From an uncultured Bacteriovoracaceae bacterium (GTDB lineage Bacteria > Bdellovibrionota > Bacteriovoracia > Bacteriovoracales > Bacteriovoracaceae), in contig CATLOT010000006.1 of assembly GCA_950054155.1 (NCBI GenBank), forward strand, positions 62,001 to 126,000: DNA of 64,000 nt, read 5' to 3'. The position numbers and the translations under genes are program-made. The first letter of the stretch is position 1. Every line of letters starts with the position of its first letter. Positions 9,436 through 18,653 of this stretch are shown here, one piece after another. The notes under the pieces are model-generated. The model saw only the letters and a program-made list of their open reading frames with translations. It searched no databases and had not been told where the DNA came from.

Positions 9436-9456
9436 CTTTAGGAGGCACCTTTAGGA
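9431..9456 (-). repeat. 13-bp tandem duplication over the PP2C stop codon
   Basis: TCCTAAAGGTGCC occurs twice head to tail on the minus strand (plus-strand GGCACCTTTAGGA at 9431-9443 and 9444-9456). The first unit contains the PP2C TAA; the second runs into repeat copy A. It looks like slippage or a duplication made when copy A arrived. Confidence 0.85.
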
Positions 9457-10233
9457 GCGAATCTTTCTTAAGAAAATAAAGGAAATGTCATCGTCTTTAC
9501 GCCACTGATCCTGATGTTCAGTGAAAAATGAGCAAAGCTCTTTAAAACCCTCTTCAAAAGAACCTTTTCCAACTTTTTCACTAAGTTCTTCATGGGTGAC
9601 ATTATCAAAGAGACCATCAGAGCCCACAAGAACAGAGTAACCTTTCTTCAGTTGGACCCTTGAGGCGACTTCAATACGTAAAAGTTCATCACCAAGAAGA
9701 TTATTAACGAGGTTACGATCATTGTGGTCAAGTGCCTCTTCTTGGGACATGTAACCGGCTTCGACGGCGTAGCCTACGGGCGATTGCGGGATATTATTGT
9801 AGATGGTTTCACCTGTACTATTAAAGTACTGAATCTCACTATCTCCGACAGAGTAGGAGCGTAACTCCGTCTCAAAGAGGGCACCAAAAGCAAGTGTGGT
9901 AAAAGCACTTGGGTACTTTTCACGAACTTTGAAATTCGCCTCTTCAATTAGACTAATGAGTTGAACATCTTGGGCCTTCTTAGTGCGAACATATTGAAAG
10001 ATGGTTTCACCTACCGAATAACTCGCTTCCCTTCCATGAGGATGACCTCCAGCTCCATCGGCCACACCAAAGAGACAGAAGTCTTCTTTTCCAATAAAGA
10101 AGAGGGTGTCTTGATTCGTTTCCCCCTTACTTTGATTCTTCTGAATGAAGTAACCTATTCTGTAGTCATTCCAATCAAAAATATCCTGTTCTTTTTCTTC
10201 AATATTGTGGAGGAAGATCTCTTTGCTATCCAT
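9451..10233 (-). CDS. PP2C-family protein serine/threonine phosphatase
   Basis: A soluble metal-dependent phosphatase of about 260 residues. The metal-binding motifs are visible: GVADGAGGHPHGREAS (the family DGMGGH motif), VGDSEIQYF, VLVGSDGLFDNV and KDDDISFIFL near the end. It overlaps the 3' end of the kinase-like gene by 8 bp (ATGGATAG), so the two are likely translationally coupled, and it probably reverses phosphorylation by that kinase. The start is uncertain: the ATG at 10233 has a G-run almost touching it, while a TTG at 10257 would add eight residues but has no Shine-Dalgarno. It is the last gene of the ugd operon; a 19-bp repeat follows the stop. Confidence 0.88.
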   Translation of the reverse strand: MDSKEIFLHNIEEKEQDIFDWNDYRIGYFIQKNQSKGETNQDTLFFIGKEDFCLFGVADGAGGHPHGREASYSVGETIFQYVRTKKAQDVQLISLIEEANFKVREKYPSAFTTLAFGALFETELRSYSVGDSEIQYFNSTGETIYNNIPQSPVGYAVEAGYMSQEEALDHNDRNLVNNLLGDELLRIEVASRVQLKKGYSVLVGSDGLFDNVTHEELSEKVGKGSFEEGFKELCSFFTEHQDQWRKDDDISFIFLRKIRS

Positions 10234-10957
10234 TCTCCCCCCAATTGAGTGTCTCAAGATGAACTCTTAAATGAGAAACTGTTTTAAATTCTTTGAGAAT
10301 GAGACTTCTCTTAAGGCCTTTAAGAATATGCTTAATTTCTGCAGGATGGTTTTTGTAGGCTTTATGAGAACCGAGACATTCGTGAAAGAGGTGCATCATC
10401 TTTATAATATCCTCATCACGATTATCTTTCTTCGAATCCCCCCAATGATGCATATCAATCACCTTGAGATCAAAACCAAGACCAGCCCTTCTAATAATAA
10501 TATTATCGAGATGAAGGTCACCATGATATTCACCATTGAGGTGAATACTTTCTACACCGAGGGCCAGAGCATAAAGAAGGTGAAGTCCCTGAAAGACGCC
10601 AATTCGTCCCCCTCTATGACGTTTGATAAAATTAGAGAGAATCTCCCCTTCAATAAACTCACTCACCAGACAGGCCACCTTAAAGCCTTTTATATTGAGG
10701 ATCTCTTGACTGTGATAATTCATCACAATGGGACAATTATTAAGTTTATTGAGTTTTCTCGCATAGCGAGTAGAGACTTTTAATTTTTCGTTACGGTGGG
10801 GATAGAAAAGTTTAGCGGCCCTCATAATCCCCGTATGCATTTCTTGGACTTTATAAACTTCGCCTTCCCAACCAGATCCTAGTTTTTCAACAACGGTGTA
10901 GCGTCCAGCTATAGTGCGCCCCTCTTTAAAGGCGAATTCTTCAATTCTATTTTTCAT
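10226..10957 (-). CDS. Ser/Thr protein kinase-like protein
   Basis: A 243-residue kinase fold without membrane segment or accessory domain. The glycine loop is LGSGWEGEVYKV (26-37), the ATP-lysine is Lys49 in RAAKLF, the catalytic loop is YHGDLHLDNIII near 145-154 (HGD in place of HRD), and the metal motif is VIDMHHWG near 167 (DMH in place of DFG). The Lys, both Asp and the Asn are retained, so activity is plausible. The C-lobe is short, which resembles lipopolysaccharide/aminoglycoside-type small kinases as well as Hanks kinases. It overlaps the nitrilase gene by 4 bp (ATGA) and the PP2C gene by 8 bp, forming a kinase-phosphatase pair. Confidence 0.82.
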   Translation of the reverse strand: MKNRIEEFAFKEGRTIAGRYTVVEKLGSGWEGEVYKVQEMHTGIMRAAKLFYPHRNEKLKVSTRYARKLNKLNNCPIVMNYHSQEILNIKGFKVACLVSEFIEGEILSNFIKRHRGGRIGVFQGLHLLYALALGVESIHLNGEYHGDLHLDNIIIRRAGLGFDLKVIDMHHWGDSKKDNRDEDIIKMMHLFHECLGSHKAYKNHPAEIKHILKGLKRSLILKEFKTVSHLRVHLETLNWGENG

Positions 10958-11760
10958 TTAAAAACCTTTACGGATTTTCGAATTTCATTAATTCGCTCAA
11001 GATCAATGTCGACGATAAAGTGACCAGTTTCCTCTTTAGCATCGAGAAGGATGTCACCCCAAGGATCAATCACAAGTGAATGCCCATAGGTAATAATGCG
11101 CTCATTATGTTTTCCAACTTGAGCACTTGCCACAACGAAACACTGATTCTCAATAGCTCTTGCTCTTAAGAGAGTATGCCAATGGGCCCGTCCTGTCGGG
11201 ACTGTAAAGGCGGCTGGATAAGTCAATATTTGAGCGCCCTCTTTAACATACTGGCGAGACATTTCAGGGTAGCGCAGATCAAAGCAAATCCCAAGGCCGA
11301 TTCGAACACCTTGGCAATCAATCACCTGAGGAGTCATACCGGCAGTATAAATATCCGCTTCATCAATGGCCTTACGCTCACCTTTTCTCTCAATATCACA
11401 GCTAAAGAGATTCATCTTATCGTAGTGAGGAAGCTCAGTGCCTTCGCTCGTGAAATTAAAAGCGCGATTAACAACTTGCTCACCAAACCTCGTGGCAGCT
11501 GATCCCCCGATGAGGTTGAGATTAAAGTCACGAGCAATATTTTGAATCTCTTTATAATTGGGATCATCGGTTTTTTTGACCTGATCCCCTTCGACAAGAT
11601 ACGGACTTGGCTTTAGTCCATTACTCATGGAATAGAAACATTCGGGGAGGAAGAGAAACTCTGCCCCCTCATCCTTTGCCTTTTTCGCGTGCTCCCTTAT
11701 AAAAGCAATATTCTTCTTAGGGTCTAGTTCCGAAGTCAATTGAATGAGGGCGATCTTCAA
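10954..11760 (-). CDS. Nitrilase-superfamily carbon-nitrogen hydrolase (Nit1/Nit2-like)
   Basis: Hydrolyses a C-N bond of an amide through a Glu-Lys-Cys triad. Glu40 in FLPECF, the Lys in YDKMNLFSCDI near 114 and the Cys in GLGICFDLRYPEMSR near 157 are all present. The 268 residues and the sequence KMNLFSCDIE closely resemble the Nit1/Nit2 branch, known to deaminate damaged or side-product amides such as deaminated glutathione and omega-amides. The substrate here is inferred only from that branch. The start is ATG at 11760, 11 bp after the ugd stop; the 3' end overlaps the kinase start by 4 bp. Confidence 0.88.
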   Translation of the reverse strand: MKIALIQLTSELDPKKNIAFIREHAKKAKDEGAEFLFLPECFYSMSNGLKPSPYLVEGDQVKKTDDPNYKEIQNIARDFNLNLIGGSAATRFGEQVVNRAFNFTSEGTELPHYDKMNLFSCDIERKGERKAIDEADIYTAGMTPQVIDCQGVRIGLGICFDLRYPEMSRQYVKEGAQILTYPAAFTVPTGRAHWHTLLRARAIENQCFVVASAQVGKHNERIITYGHSLVIDPWGDILLDAKEETGHFIVDIDLERINEIRKSVKVFK

Positions 11761-11771
11761 AGAGCGTATCC

Positions 11772-13100
11772 TTAGTTGATGTGCTTACCAATAGCGTAGT
11801 ACTTAAAACCTGCTTCAATCGTTTTAGCAGTATCAAAAAGATTTCTCGCATCAAAAACCACATGAGTTTTAAGAAGATTTTGCATCTGCTTATAATCTGG
11901 GTTTTTAAACTCACGCCACTCTGTCATGGTCACAAGCCCATCACAGTCTTTCATCACTTCATACATGTCATCAACACGATGAAGTTTCCCTTCAGTTTCA
12001 GGATATTCTTTCATCACTTTTTGATAATTCTCTGAAGCAACAGGATCATAGAATCTAACCTCTGCTCCTGCCTTAGAAAGAGCACGGGCCATAGCAATGG
12101 CAGATGTTTCACGAACATCATCAGTGTTGGCCTTAAAAGCAACTCCCCAGAAAGCGAAAGTCTTACCCTTGAGGTCGCCTGCAAAGTGGTCATTCATTTT
12201 ATTAAACATGATGGTTTTTTGATAATCATTCACATCTTCTGCTGCTTGGACAATATGAAGGTTAGTATCGTATTCCTTTGCGGTGTAGATAAGGGCTTTC
12301 ACATCTTTTGGAAAACAAGAGCCACCATAACCAGGACCCGGATAAAGGAAATGCTTCCCAATACGAATATCTGAAGAAATCCCCTTTCTCACCTCTTCAA
12401 CATCAGCGCCCGTGCGATCGCAGAGATTCGCTATTTCATTGATAAAAGAAATTTTCGTCGCGAGAAAGCAGTTGGCTGCGTACTTAGTCATCTCTGCTGA
12501 AAGGTTACTCATATGATAAATAGGATTTCCTTGACGCACGAGAGGCGCATAGAGTTCATCCATTTGCTTAGCTGCAAAGTCTTCTTTAGAACCAATGATG
12601 ACACGATCTGGTCTCATGAAGTCTTCAATGGCAGAGCCTTCTTTTAAAAATTCTGGATTATTCACAAGGTGGAATTTCTTAGAAGTATTTTCGCTAATGA
12701 GTTTTTCAATGCGCGCCCCTGTTCCTACGGGAACAGTAGACTTAATCACAACGACAGCATCATCACTTAATGTTTCTGCGACACTCTTTGCTGCGCTATC
12801 AAGATAACTTAAGTCAGCACTGCCATCATCACCACTTGGTGTCCCCACTGCGAGGAAGATAATATCTGATTGAGAACAGGAGTCATAACCAGTAGAAAAA
12901 TGCAGACGATTCGCTTTAATATTTCTTTCAAGAAGGTCATTAAGGCCTGGCTCATAAATTGGGGATTCACCCGCACGGAGCATCTCAATTTTCTTGGGGT
13001 CAATATCAATACAGGTCACTTGGTGACCGATCTCAGCGAAACAGGTCCCACTTACTAAACCAACATATCCAGTACCAATTACAGAAACTTTCATCGTCAT
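11772..13100 (-). CDS. ugd: UDP-glucose 6-dehydrogenase
   Basis: Oxidises UDP-glucose to UDP-glucuronate with two NAD+, feeding surface polysaccharides. The N-terminal Rossmann motif is MKVSVIGTGYVGLVSG, followed by GTPSGDDGSADLSYL and KSTVPVGT. The catalytic Cys is in PGYGGSCFPKDV near residue 260. The C-terminal domain contains FWGVAFKANTDDVRETSA. About 442 residues, as expected. The ATG at 13100 is chosen because GGAGG stands about ten bases upstream; a reading frame nine codons longer lacks support. It heads a tight four-gene operon with the nitrilase, kinase and PP2C genes. Confidence 0.96.
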   Translation of the reverse strand: MTMKVSVIGTGYVGLVSGTCFAEIGHQVTCIDIDPKKIEMLRAGESPIYEPGLNDLLERNIKANRLHFSTGYDSCSQSDIIFLAVGTPSGDDGSADLSYLDSAAKSVAETLSDDAVVVIKSTVPVGTGARIEKLISENTSKKFHLVNNPEFLKEGSAIEDFMRPDRVIIGSKEDFAAKQMDELYAPLVRQGNPIYHMSNLSAEMTKYAANCFLATKISFINEIANLCDRTGADVEEVRKGISSDIRIGKHFLYPGPGYGGSCFPKDVKALIYTAKEYDTNLHIVQAAEDVNDYQKTIMFNKMNDHFAGDLKGKTFAFWGVAFKANTDDVRETSAIAMARALSKAGAEVRFYDPVASENYQKVMKEYPETEGKLHRVDDMYEVMKDCDGLVTMTEWREFKNPDYKQMQNLLKTHVVFDARNLFDTAKTIEAGFKYYAIGKHIN

Positions 13101-13125
13101 TTTCTTTTCTCCTCCGTTTTGTGGC

Positions 13126-13131
13126 ATTATA
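13126..13131 (-). promoter_or_regulatory. Probable -10 box of the ugd operon promoter
   Basis: A perfect TATAAT on the minus strand, 26 bp upstream of the chosen ugd start. The matching -35 region (TGGTGA at 17 bp) is weak. It lies in the divergent gap with the gene starting at 13174. Confidence 0.5.
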
Positions 13132-13173
13132 GTAGGAAACTCACAACTTCACCATGGGCAAAGGGATACACAA

Positions 13174-14172
13174 TTGCGCAACTGGTTAAAAATGGGCCTC
13201 AAACTCGCTCTGGCCTTTCTTATTATTTTTTGGCTTTTACGAAGCGGAAAGCTCGACTTCAGTCTTATTAACCAATCTTTTAAGTTAGGTTATAACTGGC
13301 TCTTCGCTCTCGGTATTCTCGTCCTGCAAGATGCTCTCTCCGGCCTGCGCTGGCGCTGGCTTCTTAAGGCCAATAGTAATAACGACTTCCCTTACAAAGA
13401 CATGGTGCGTGTGACCTGGATCGGTCTCTTTTTTAATTCGTTCTTACCGGGTGCGGTAACAGGAGACTTTATTAAACTTCTCTATGTTCGCGACCTTGAT
13501 CCTGAAATGAGCAAGACCTATCTTGTCACCTCTGTGCTCCTTGACCGTATCATTGGGCTCGTCGGGCTTCTCCTCATTCTAGGCTTTGGGACTCTCCTCA
13601 ATTACAGCACCCTTATAGAACTTTCTGAGCAAATGGCCAACCTCATTCACTTCAATCTCCTTCTCTTTGCTGGGGCTTTAGGAGTTTTGGTCTTTCTCTT
13701 TGCGCCTCGAAAAATACAAGAGCAACTTCTTTCTCTCACCAACTCCATTCCCGTCATTGGCACTAAAGTCCATAAGACGTTAGAGAGTGTGTGGATCATT
13801 GGAGATAATAAAGCTGTTCTCTTTAAATGTGTGACGCTTTCTATACTTCTTCAGTTTCTTAATTTTGCGGCCTTCTATCTCTTTAGTTCACCTTTTTTCA
13901 CAAAGCCCTTTCCTTTTACTTATGTTCTCACTCTCATCCCCATTGGATTTATGGCGGTGGCAGTGCCCATATCTCCTGCGGGCCTTGGTGTAGGCCATGT
14001 TATCTTTGATAAACTCTTTGGTTTTGTTGGAATCAGTGGCGGAGCAAACTACTTCAACCTCTACTTCGTAGGACTTGTCTTTATTAATAGTTTTGGCATC
14101 ATTCCCTACCTTCTCAGTGGTAAGAAACATTCACTAAAAGAGGCGGAAAAATTCGAGGAAAACTTAACTTAG
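13174..14172 (+). CDS. LPG-synthase-TM / UPF0104-like integral membrane protein
   Basis: A polytopic inner-membrane protein of 332 residues with about eight hydrophobic helices. It resembles the transmembrane flippase domain of lysylphosphatidylglycerol synthases (LPG_synthase_TM). The family-like segments are ALSGLRWRWLL near 50, LFFNSFLPGAVTGDFIKLLYV near 90 and AVPISPAGLGVGHVIFDKLFG near 270. The soluble aminoacyl-transferase domain of MprF is absent. Related proteins act in lipid or polyprenyl-sugar flipping; the substrate here is unknown. The start is TTG at 13174 with AAGGGA upstream; an in-frame ATG at 13192 is the alternative. It is tail-to-tail with the next gene, overlapping 9 bp. 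Confidence 0.8.
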   Translation: MRNWLKMGLKLALAFLIIFWLLRSGKLDFSLINQSFKLGYNWLFALGILVLQDALSGLRWRWLLKANSNNDFPYKDMVRVTWIGLFFNSFLPGAVTGDFIKLLYVRDLDPEMSKTYLVTSVLLDRIIGLVGLLLILGFGTLLNYSTLIELSEQMANLIHFNLLLFAGALGVLVFLFAPRKIQEQLLSLTNSIPVIGTKVHKTLESVWIIGDNKAVLFKCVTLSILLQFLNFAAFYLFSSPFFTKPFPFTYVLTLIPIGFMAVAVPISPAGLGVGHVIFDKLFGFVGISGGANYFNLYFVGLVFINSFGIIPYLLSGKKHSLKEAEKFEENLT

Positions 14173-14805
14173 ACGGTTTTGAGGGAAGACAAAAATCTTT
14201 TCAACATCGATGTGACCATAGCGCTGCCACTTTGTTTTGAGGGCCTCTGTAAAAAAGAGAAACTCAAGATCGTGGCGCTTTTCATGAAGCTTTCGCACTC
14301 TCTTGGCTTCCTTTGCCATAGGCTTTCTGGCTTCCTTTGGCATCATTCTTAATCCATTAAAGAGATAATGCTCATTACGATAAAAGGCCGTTCTGCCAAT
14401 AAAGATATCACCCTTAACCATAGAAGGGGCACTATGCTCCTTAGCGAGGGTGAGTTTCTTATCATGGAGGATATCTTTTAGGACATGGAGTCCTCTAAAG
14501 TTTGTTCCTAGGTATTCAAAGAGACTGTGATTAACTTCATTAATCGCTTGCTCAAGTTCAGCGAGCACAGAATGCTCAAGAATATATTTTTGAAAGAAGG
14601 TTTTACCTGTTTCATCGGGACGATACTGTAAGCAGTACCAATCATTGAAAGAGGCCATGCGGGATTCGTAATCTTCATCCTCTTCGAAGGCCTTTCCTGT
14701 TTTAGAAAAGTAATCATCCTTCGCTTGGAGAAGAGTTTCGTAAAAGTCTCCGCTTGAATAATGAGAAAGCACTTTTTCTAATAAGTAGCGCAGACTCTCA
14801 TGCAT
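14164..14805 (-). CDS. Hypothetical protein downstream of lepA
   Basis: I do not recognise this 213-residue, probably cytoplasmic protein. It has no signal peptide or transmembrane segment. It is charged and predicted largely helical ([25 protein letters not shown]). A central segment with FNDWYCLQYRPDETGKTFFQKYI and GDIFIGRTAFYRNEHYLFNGLR may be the core fold, and the C-terminal half is basic (MAKEAKRVRKLHEKRHDLEF). The start overlaps the lepA stop by one base (TAATG), so translation is coupled to lepA, hinting at a role near translation, but that is only context. Confidence 0.7.
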   Translation of the reverse strand: MHESLRYLLEKVLSHYSSGDFYETLLQAKDDYFSKTGKAFEEDEDYESRMASFNDWYCLQYRPDETGKTFFQKYILEHSVLAELEQAINEVNHSLFEYLGTNFRGLHVLKDILHDKKLTLAKEHSAPSMVKGDIFIGRTAFYRNEHYLFNGLRMMPKEARKPMAKEAKRVRKLHEKRHDLEFLFFTEALKTKWQRYGHIDVEKIFVFPQNRLS

Positions 14806-16604
14806 TAATCATCCACCTTTAATACGGCGAGGAATGCTTCTTGGGGAACCTCTACGGCACCAACCATCTTCATTCTCTTCTTACCGGCCTTCTGCTTTTC
14901 AAGAAGCTTTCTCTTACGCGAAATATCCCCGCCATAACATTTGGCGAGAACGTTCTTTCTTAAGGCCTTCACTGTTTCTCTTGCTACAATTTTAGCACCA
15001 ATTGCCGCTTGAATTGCAATATCAAATTGCTGTCTATCGATAAGTTTTTGAAGCTTTTGAGTAAGATCACGCCCTTTATAGAATGCATTTGAGCGGTGAC
15101 AAATAAGAGAAAGAGCGTCAACTTTATCGCCGTTAAGGAGGACATCAACCTTAACAAGGTCTGCCGCCTCATATCCTTTAAACTCATAATCCATAGAGGC
15201 ATAACCCTTACTCATGGACTTGAGTTTGTCATAGAAATCAAAAACCATTTCACTCAGGGGAAGATCATAGAAGAGCTGAACACGCTCTTCAGTCAGATAC
15301 TTCATATCTGTTTGGCGGCCACGTCTTTCTTCACAGAGTTTAATGATTGAACCAACAAACTCGTTGGGAAGGTGGATCGATAGAGACACAACAGGCTCTT
15401 CAATTTTTTCAATCTCACCAACATCAGGCATTTCAGAGGGATTAGAAATACGAATTTCCTCTCCGTCTGTTTTTAGGACACTATAATTCACAGAGGGTGC
15501 GGTAGAGATAAGGCTTAGACCAAATTCTCTTTCAAGACGCTCTTGAATGATATTCATGTGAAGAAGACCTAAGAAGCCACAGCGAAAACCAAAACCAAGA
15601 GCGGCTGACGTTTCAGGCTCATAAGTAAAGGATGAGTCATTGAGAGCAAGTTTCTCAAGGGCATCTTTGAGGTCTTCATATTCATTGGATTCAACGGGAA
15701 AGATCCCACAGAAAACCATCGGCTTAATTTCGGTATAACCAGGTAGGGCCGGTGTATCTTTCTTACTCGCAAGAACGACAGTATCACCAATCTCAACATC
15801 ACGAATGGTTTTAATGCCGCAAATAAGCATTCCGACATCACCTGCTTCAAGAACATCGAGCTCTTTAAAGAAAGGAGCATTCACACCCATGCTTAAGACT
15901 TCATACTCTCCACCTGACATTTTAAGGTGAATTTTTTGGCGCTTCTTAAGACTTCCACTCATCACCCTCACAAGAACGACAACGCCTTTATAGGGGTCAA
16001 ACCATGAATCAAAAATCATCGCTTGAAGATCAGAACTTCTATCACCCTCAGGAGCAGGAATTCTCTTTACGATCGTTTCACAAAGATCTTCGATGCCAAT
16101 TCCAGACTTCGCCGAAACCATGTCAGCATCCATCGCTTCAATACCGATAATATCTTCAATTTCAGTTTTTACTTTATCGGCATCCGCATGGGGAAGATCG
16201 ATCTTATTAAGAACAGGAACAATTTCAAGATCATTCTCAATGGCCATATAAACATTGGCCAGTGTCTGCGCTTCTACGCCTTGACTAGCATCAACAACAA
16301 GCAAAGCCCCATCACAAGAGGCAAGCGAGCGGCTTACTTCATAGGTGAAGTCAACGTGCCCGGGAGTATCGATCAAATTAAAGTAATAAGTATTTCCATC
16401 TTTCGCTTTATAAGTAAGGCGAACCGTTTGGGCCTTAATGGTAATCCCACGTTCTTTTTCGAGATCCATATTATCGAGAAGACGATCTTTCATCTCACGA
16501 TTGGTGACAGTTCCAGTGGCCTCAAGCAGACGATCGGCAAGAGTCGACTTACCGTGGTCAATGTGGGCAATAATAGAGAAATTACGAATAAACTTTTGAT
16601 CCAT
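14805..16604 (-). CDS. lepA: Elongation factor 4 (LepA)
   Basis: A ribosomal GTPase that acts in translation and 30S biogenesis under stress. The G1 motif is AHIDHGKST near the start, then RGITI (G2), DTPGHVDF (G3), NKIDLP (G4) and the G5 SAK motif. The C-terminal LepA-specific domain is present ([23 protein letters not shown]). 599 residues match the family. The ATG at 16604 is preferred because LepA proteins start near [18 protein letters not shown]; an upstream TTG at 16625 would add seven residues. It follows the HAMP/PAS gene by 36 bp and is coupled to the unknown gene at 14164. Confidence 0.97.
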   Translation of the reverse strand: MDQKFIRNFSIIAHIDHGKSTLADRLLEATGTVTNREMKDRLLDNMDLEKERGITIKAQTVRLTYKAKDGNTYYFNLIDTPGHVDFTYEVSRSLASCDGALLVVDASQGVEAQTLANVYMAIENDLEIVPVLNKIDLPHADADKVKTEIEDIIGIEAMDADMVSAKSGIGIEDLCETIVKRIPAPEGDRSSDLQAMIFDSWFDPYKGVVVLVRVMSGSLKKRQKIHLKMSGGEYEVLSMGVNAPFFKELDVLEAGDVGMLICGIKTIRDVEIGDTVVLASKKDTPALPGYTEIKPMVFCGIFPVESNEYEDLKDALEKLALNDSSFTYEPETSAALGFGFRCGFLGLLHMNIIQERLEREFGLSLISTAPSVNYSVLKTDGEEIRISNPSEMPDVGEIEKIEEPVVSLSIHLPNEFVGSIIKLCEERRGRQTDMKYLTEERVQLFYDLPLSEMVFDFYDKLKSMSKGYASMDYEFKGYEAADLVKVDVLLNGDKVDALSLICHRSNAFYKGRDLTQKLQKLIDRQQFDIAIQAAIGAKIVARETVKALRKNVLAKCYGGDISRKRKLLEKQKAGKKRMKMVGAVEVPQEAFLAVLKVDD

Positions 16605-16640
16605 AGCAGGGCTTCTAGTGGGCAAAGGCGCCGCACAAAA

Positions 16641-17864
16641 TTACATAAATACTTCTTTGGACAGTACCATAAGGTAGTAATCTAGGGAACTTTCTTTTCC
16701 GCGAATCGGAATAACATTGGCGTAACCCTCATAAACATATTCGGGTTCTTTTTCTTGAGCAGCTATATCCTCTTCACTTGGTGCATCAATCACCTCACCT
16801 TCAAGAACATTGGAGTCTTCTTCTTCCTCTTCCTCTTCTTGACGCTTCGCTAGGATCTTAATCTCATTATTTTCAATCTTTGAGCGGCGCTTAAGAGCAA
16901 GCTCGAAGGTCTCAATGATGGTGGTCGGGATAACGGCTTCCGTCATTTCCTTACCAATAACGTCTTCCGATTGCACCTGAAGCAAGCTGTAGGTTTGATT
17001 ATTAAGATAAATGAGAGAACCACTGGTGTTAGCAACAAGAACTGGCCTTCTCACAAGGTTGGCAAGAGCATCAAACTTTCTATTTTCCACAGAAATACGA
17101 TCGGCCCGCAATTCTTCAAAGACTTTAAATGAGTAGATCATTTTATTCATCTCACGGGCAATTTCACCGATCTCATCTTCTTGAGAGTAATAGATACTGA
17201 CGTCAAAGTTACAATCTTGAAGCTCGCGAATAGCATCCTTGATCTTCTTAAAGGGAAGAGCAATCTTACCAGGAATCACGAGGGCAAGAATAATCGTCGA
17301 AAGAAAGCCAATAATCAGAACGATCATCATATGTCTTTTGGTGTCACTAATGATGTCTTTGATCTTACGGTCTCTCTCCACCGTTTCAAAATACTGAATA
17401 TCTTGAAACTCTGAGAAGGAATCAAGAATCTTATCGGAGAGATCGCCGATCGTCGTCATCCCTGCTCCCCCTCTACTAAAAAGTGCCCCTTTACTGAGAA
17501 CAAGCTTCAAAGAGTCCACGTAGGAGAGCATTTGACCAACCACTTTCTTAGCGTCTGGATTTTGATAGAGAGAATCAAGGGTGTGAAGTTGTGAAGTGAA
17601 GCCTTCACAGAGACTAATAATTTTATCCACCTGCTGAGGAGTGGGCTTCTTTGTGAGAAGTTTTCTTTGGTACTTAAGGAGGGAGACTGCAGAGATACGA
17701 ATCTCATCCGTAAGAAGGGCCACCCTATTAGATTTAACGGTGATTTGTTCAATATCTTTGTTGAGGTTATCGAGATAATAGAAAACCACAAAAGTTAGCG
17801 CCACCACCACAACATTGGCGATGATAAAACTCCATTTCACTCTTCCCTTAAGGGATAAATTCAC
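16641..17864 (-). CDS. Membrane HAMP-PAS receptor-like protein without output domain
   Basis: A 407-residue sensor-like protein. A transmembrane helix at 12-32 and a second near 180-200 (MIVLIIGFLSTIILALVI) bracket a periplasmic helical region of about 145 residues. Then come a HAMP domain (KIALPFKKIKDAIRELQ to EIGEIAREMNKMIYSF), and a PAS-like domain (PVLVANTSGSLIYLNNQTYSLLQV). An acidic linker (KRQEEEEEEED) and a tail ending in SKEVFM follow. There is no histidine kinase, cyclase or methyl-accepting region. The start is GTG at 17864 with AGGT close upstream, 11 bp after trkA. Its place between trkA and lepA suggests sensing linked to potassium or osmotic state; this is inference. Confidence 0.72.
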   Translation of the reverse strand: MNLSLKGRVKWSFIIANVVVVALTFVVFYYLDNLNKDIEQITVKSNRVALLTDEIRISAVSLLKYQRKLLTKKPTPQQVDKIISLCEGFTSQLHTLDSLYQNPDAKKVVGQMLSYVDSLKLVLSKGALFSRGGAGMTTIGDLSDKILDSFSEFQDIQYFETVERDRKIKDIISDTKRHMMIVLIIGFLSTIILALVIPGKIALPFKKIKDAIRELQDCNFDVSIYYSQEDEIGEIAREMNKMIYSFKVFEELRADRISVENRKFDALANLVRRPVLVANTSGSLIYLNNQTYSLLQVQSEDVIGKEMTEAVIPTTIIETFELALKRRSKIENNEIKILAKRQEEEEEEEDSNVLEGEVIDAPSEEDIAAQEKEPEYVYEGYANVIPIRGKESSLDYYLMVLSKEVFM

Positions 17865-17875
17865 GCACTACCTCG

Positions 17876-18568
17876 TTAATCTGCAAGCTCAGCAAAAAGC
17901 TTATTAAAATTCTTCTCACTTCCCACAAGCACCACGATGTCATCGGCTTCAATAACATCCATGGGCATAGGACAATCGTTAATTTCAGTTCTAAAGGCGG
18001 CTTTACCGTCCTCAGAAATATAGGGCACCTTCTTTTGAAGGGCGACAATATTGAGGGAATAGTTCTGGCGGATCTTACTCTCTACCAGCGTTCTGCCCTC
18101 AAACTTCTTGCCAAGCTTAAGTTCAACAATCGAATAGCCGGCTGCGAAGTTATAGCGCTGAAGAACGTGGGGAGCGACAATTTTGGAAGCGATAATCTCC
18201 CCCATCTCATCTTCCACTTTAATAATCTCAGAGGCACCGATTTCATGGAGAACGTGCTCATGAATAACGGACGTGGCCCTGGCAATCACTCGACCAACAC
18301 CAAGCTTTCTCAGCATCGTCACGGCCATAATCGACTGCTCAATATGATCACCAATGGCGACAACGGCCACATCAACGTCAGAAATATTTTGAGAACGAAG
18401 AGATCGCTCATCTGTTACATCGAGGTTAACAGCATGAGTAACCCTATCTTTGATTTTATCCACAAGGGATTCTTCTTTATCAATGGCAATGACTTCTGCA
18501 CCCTTTTCGTAGAGGCGAATAGCTGTCTTTGCACCAAATGTTCCAAGCCCGATAACGGCCACAATCAT
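17876..18568 (-). CDS. TrkA/KtrA-family potassium channel regulatory subunit
   Basis: The cytoplasmic gating ring of a Trk/Ktr potassium uptake system. The N-terminal RCK domain has the dinucleotide motif VIGLGTFGAKTA and AIDKEE after strand 2. The C-terminal RCK_C domain covers about residues 140-225 (AAGYSIVELKLGKKFEGRTL to ADDIVVLVGSE). With 230 residues and one RCK pair it matches KtrA rather than the doubled TrkA. ATG at 18568 with AGGAG upstream. Lies 85 bp after the trkH-like gene. Confidence 0.93.
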   Translation of the reverse strand: MIVAVIGLGTFGAKTAIRLYEKGAEVIAIDKEESLVDKIKDRVTHAVNLDVTDERSLRSQNISDVDVAVVAIGDHIEQSIMAVTMLRKLGVGRVIARATSVIHEHVLHEIGASEIIKVEDEMGEIIASKIVAPHVLQRYNFAAGYSIVELKLGKKFEGRTLVESKIRQNYSLNIVALQKKVPYISEDGKAAFRTEINDCPMPMDVIEADDIVVLVGSEKNFNKLFAELAD

Positions 18569-18653
18569 AGAGAATTCTCCTGTATTATTAAGGTATTATA
18601 CCGCAAACGAAAAAGCTATTTTAGCCATAAGCGGTGGGGGGAAAAGCTTTCCT

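Noticed and set aside
10271-10783. 170-codon open frame on the plus strand
   Set aside because: Antisense to the kinase-like gene; no ribosome site and no domain.
16023-16685. 220-codon open frame on the plus strand
   Set aside because: Antisense to lepA, a well-supported gene; composition is that of a shadow.
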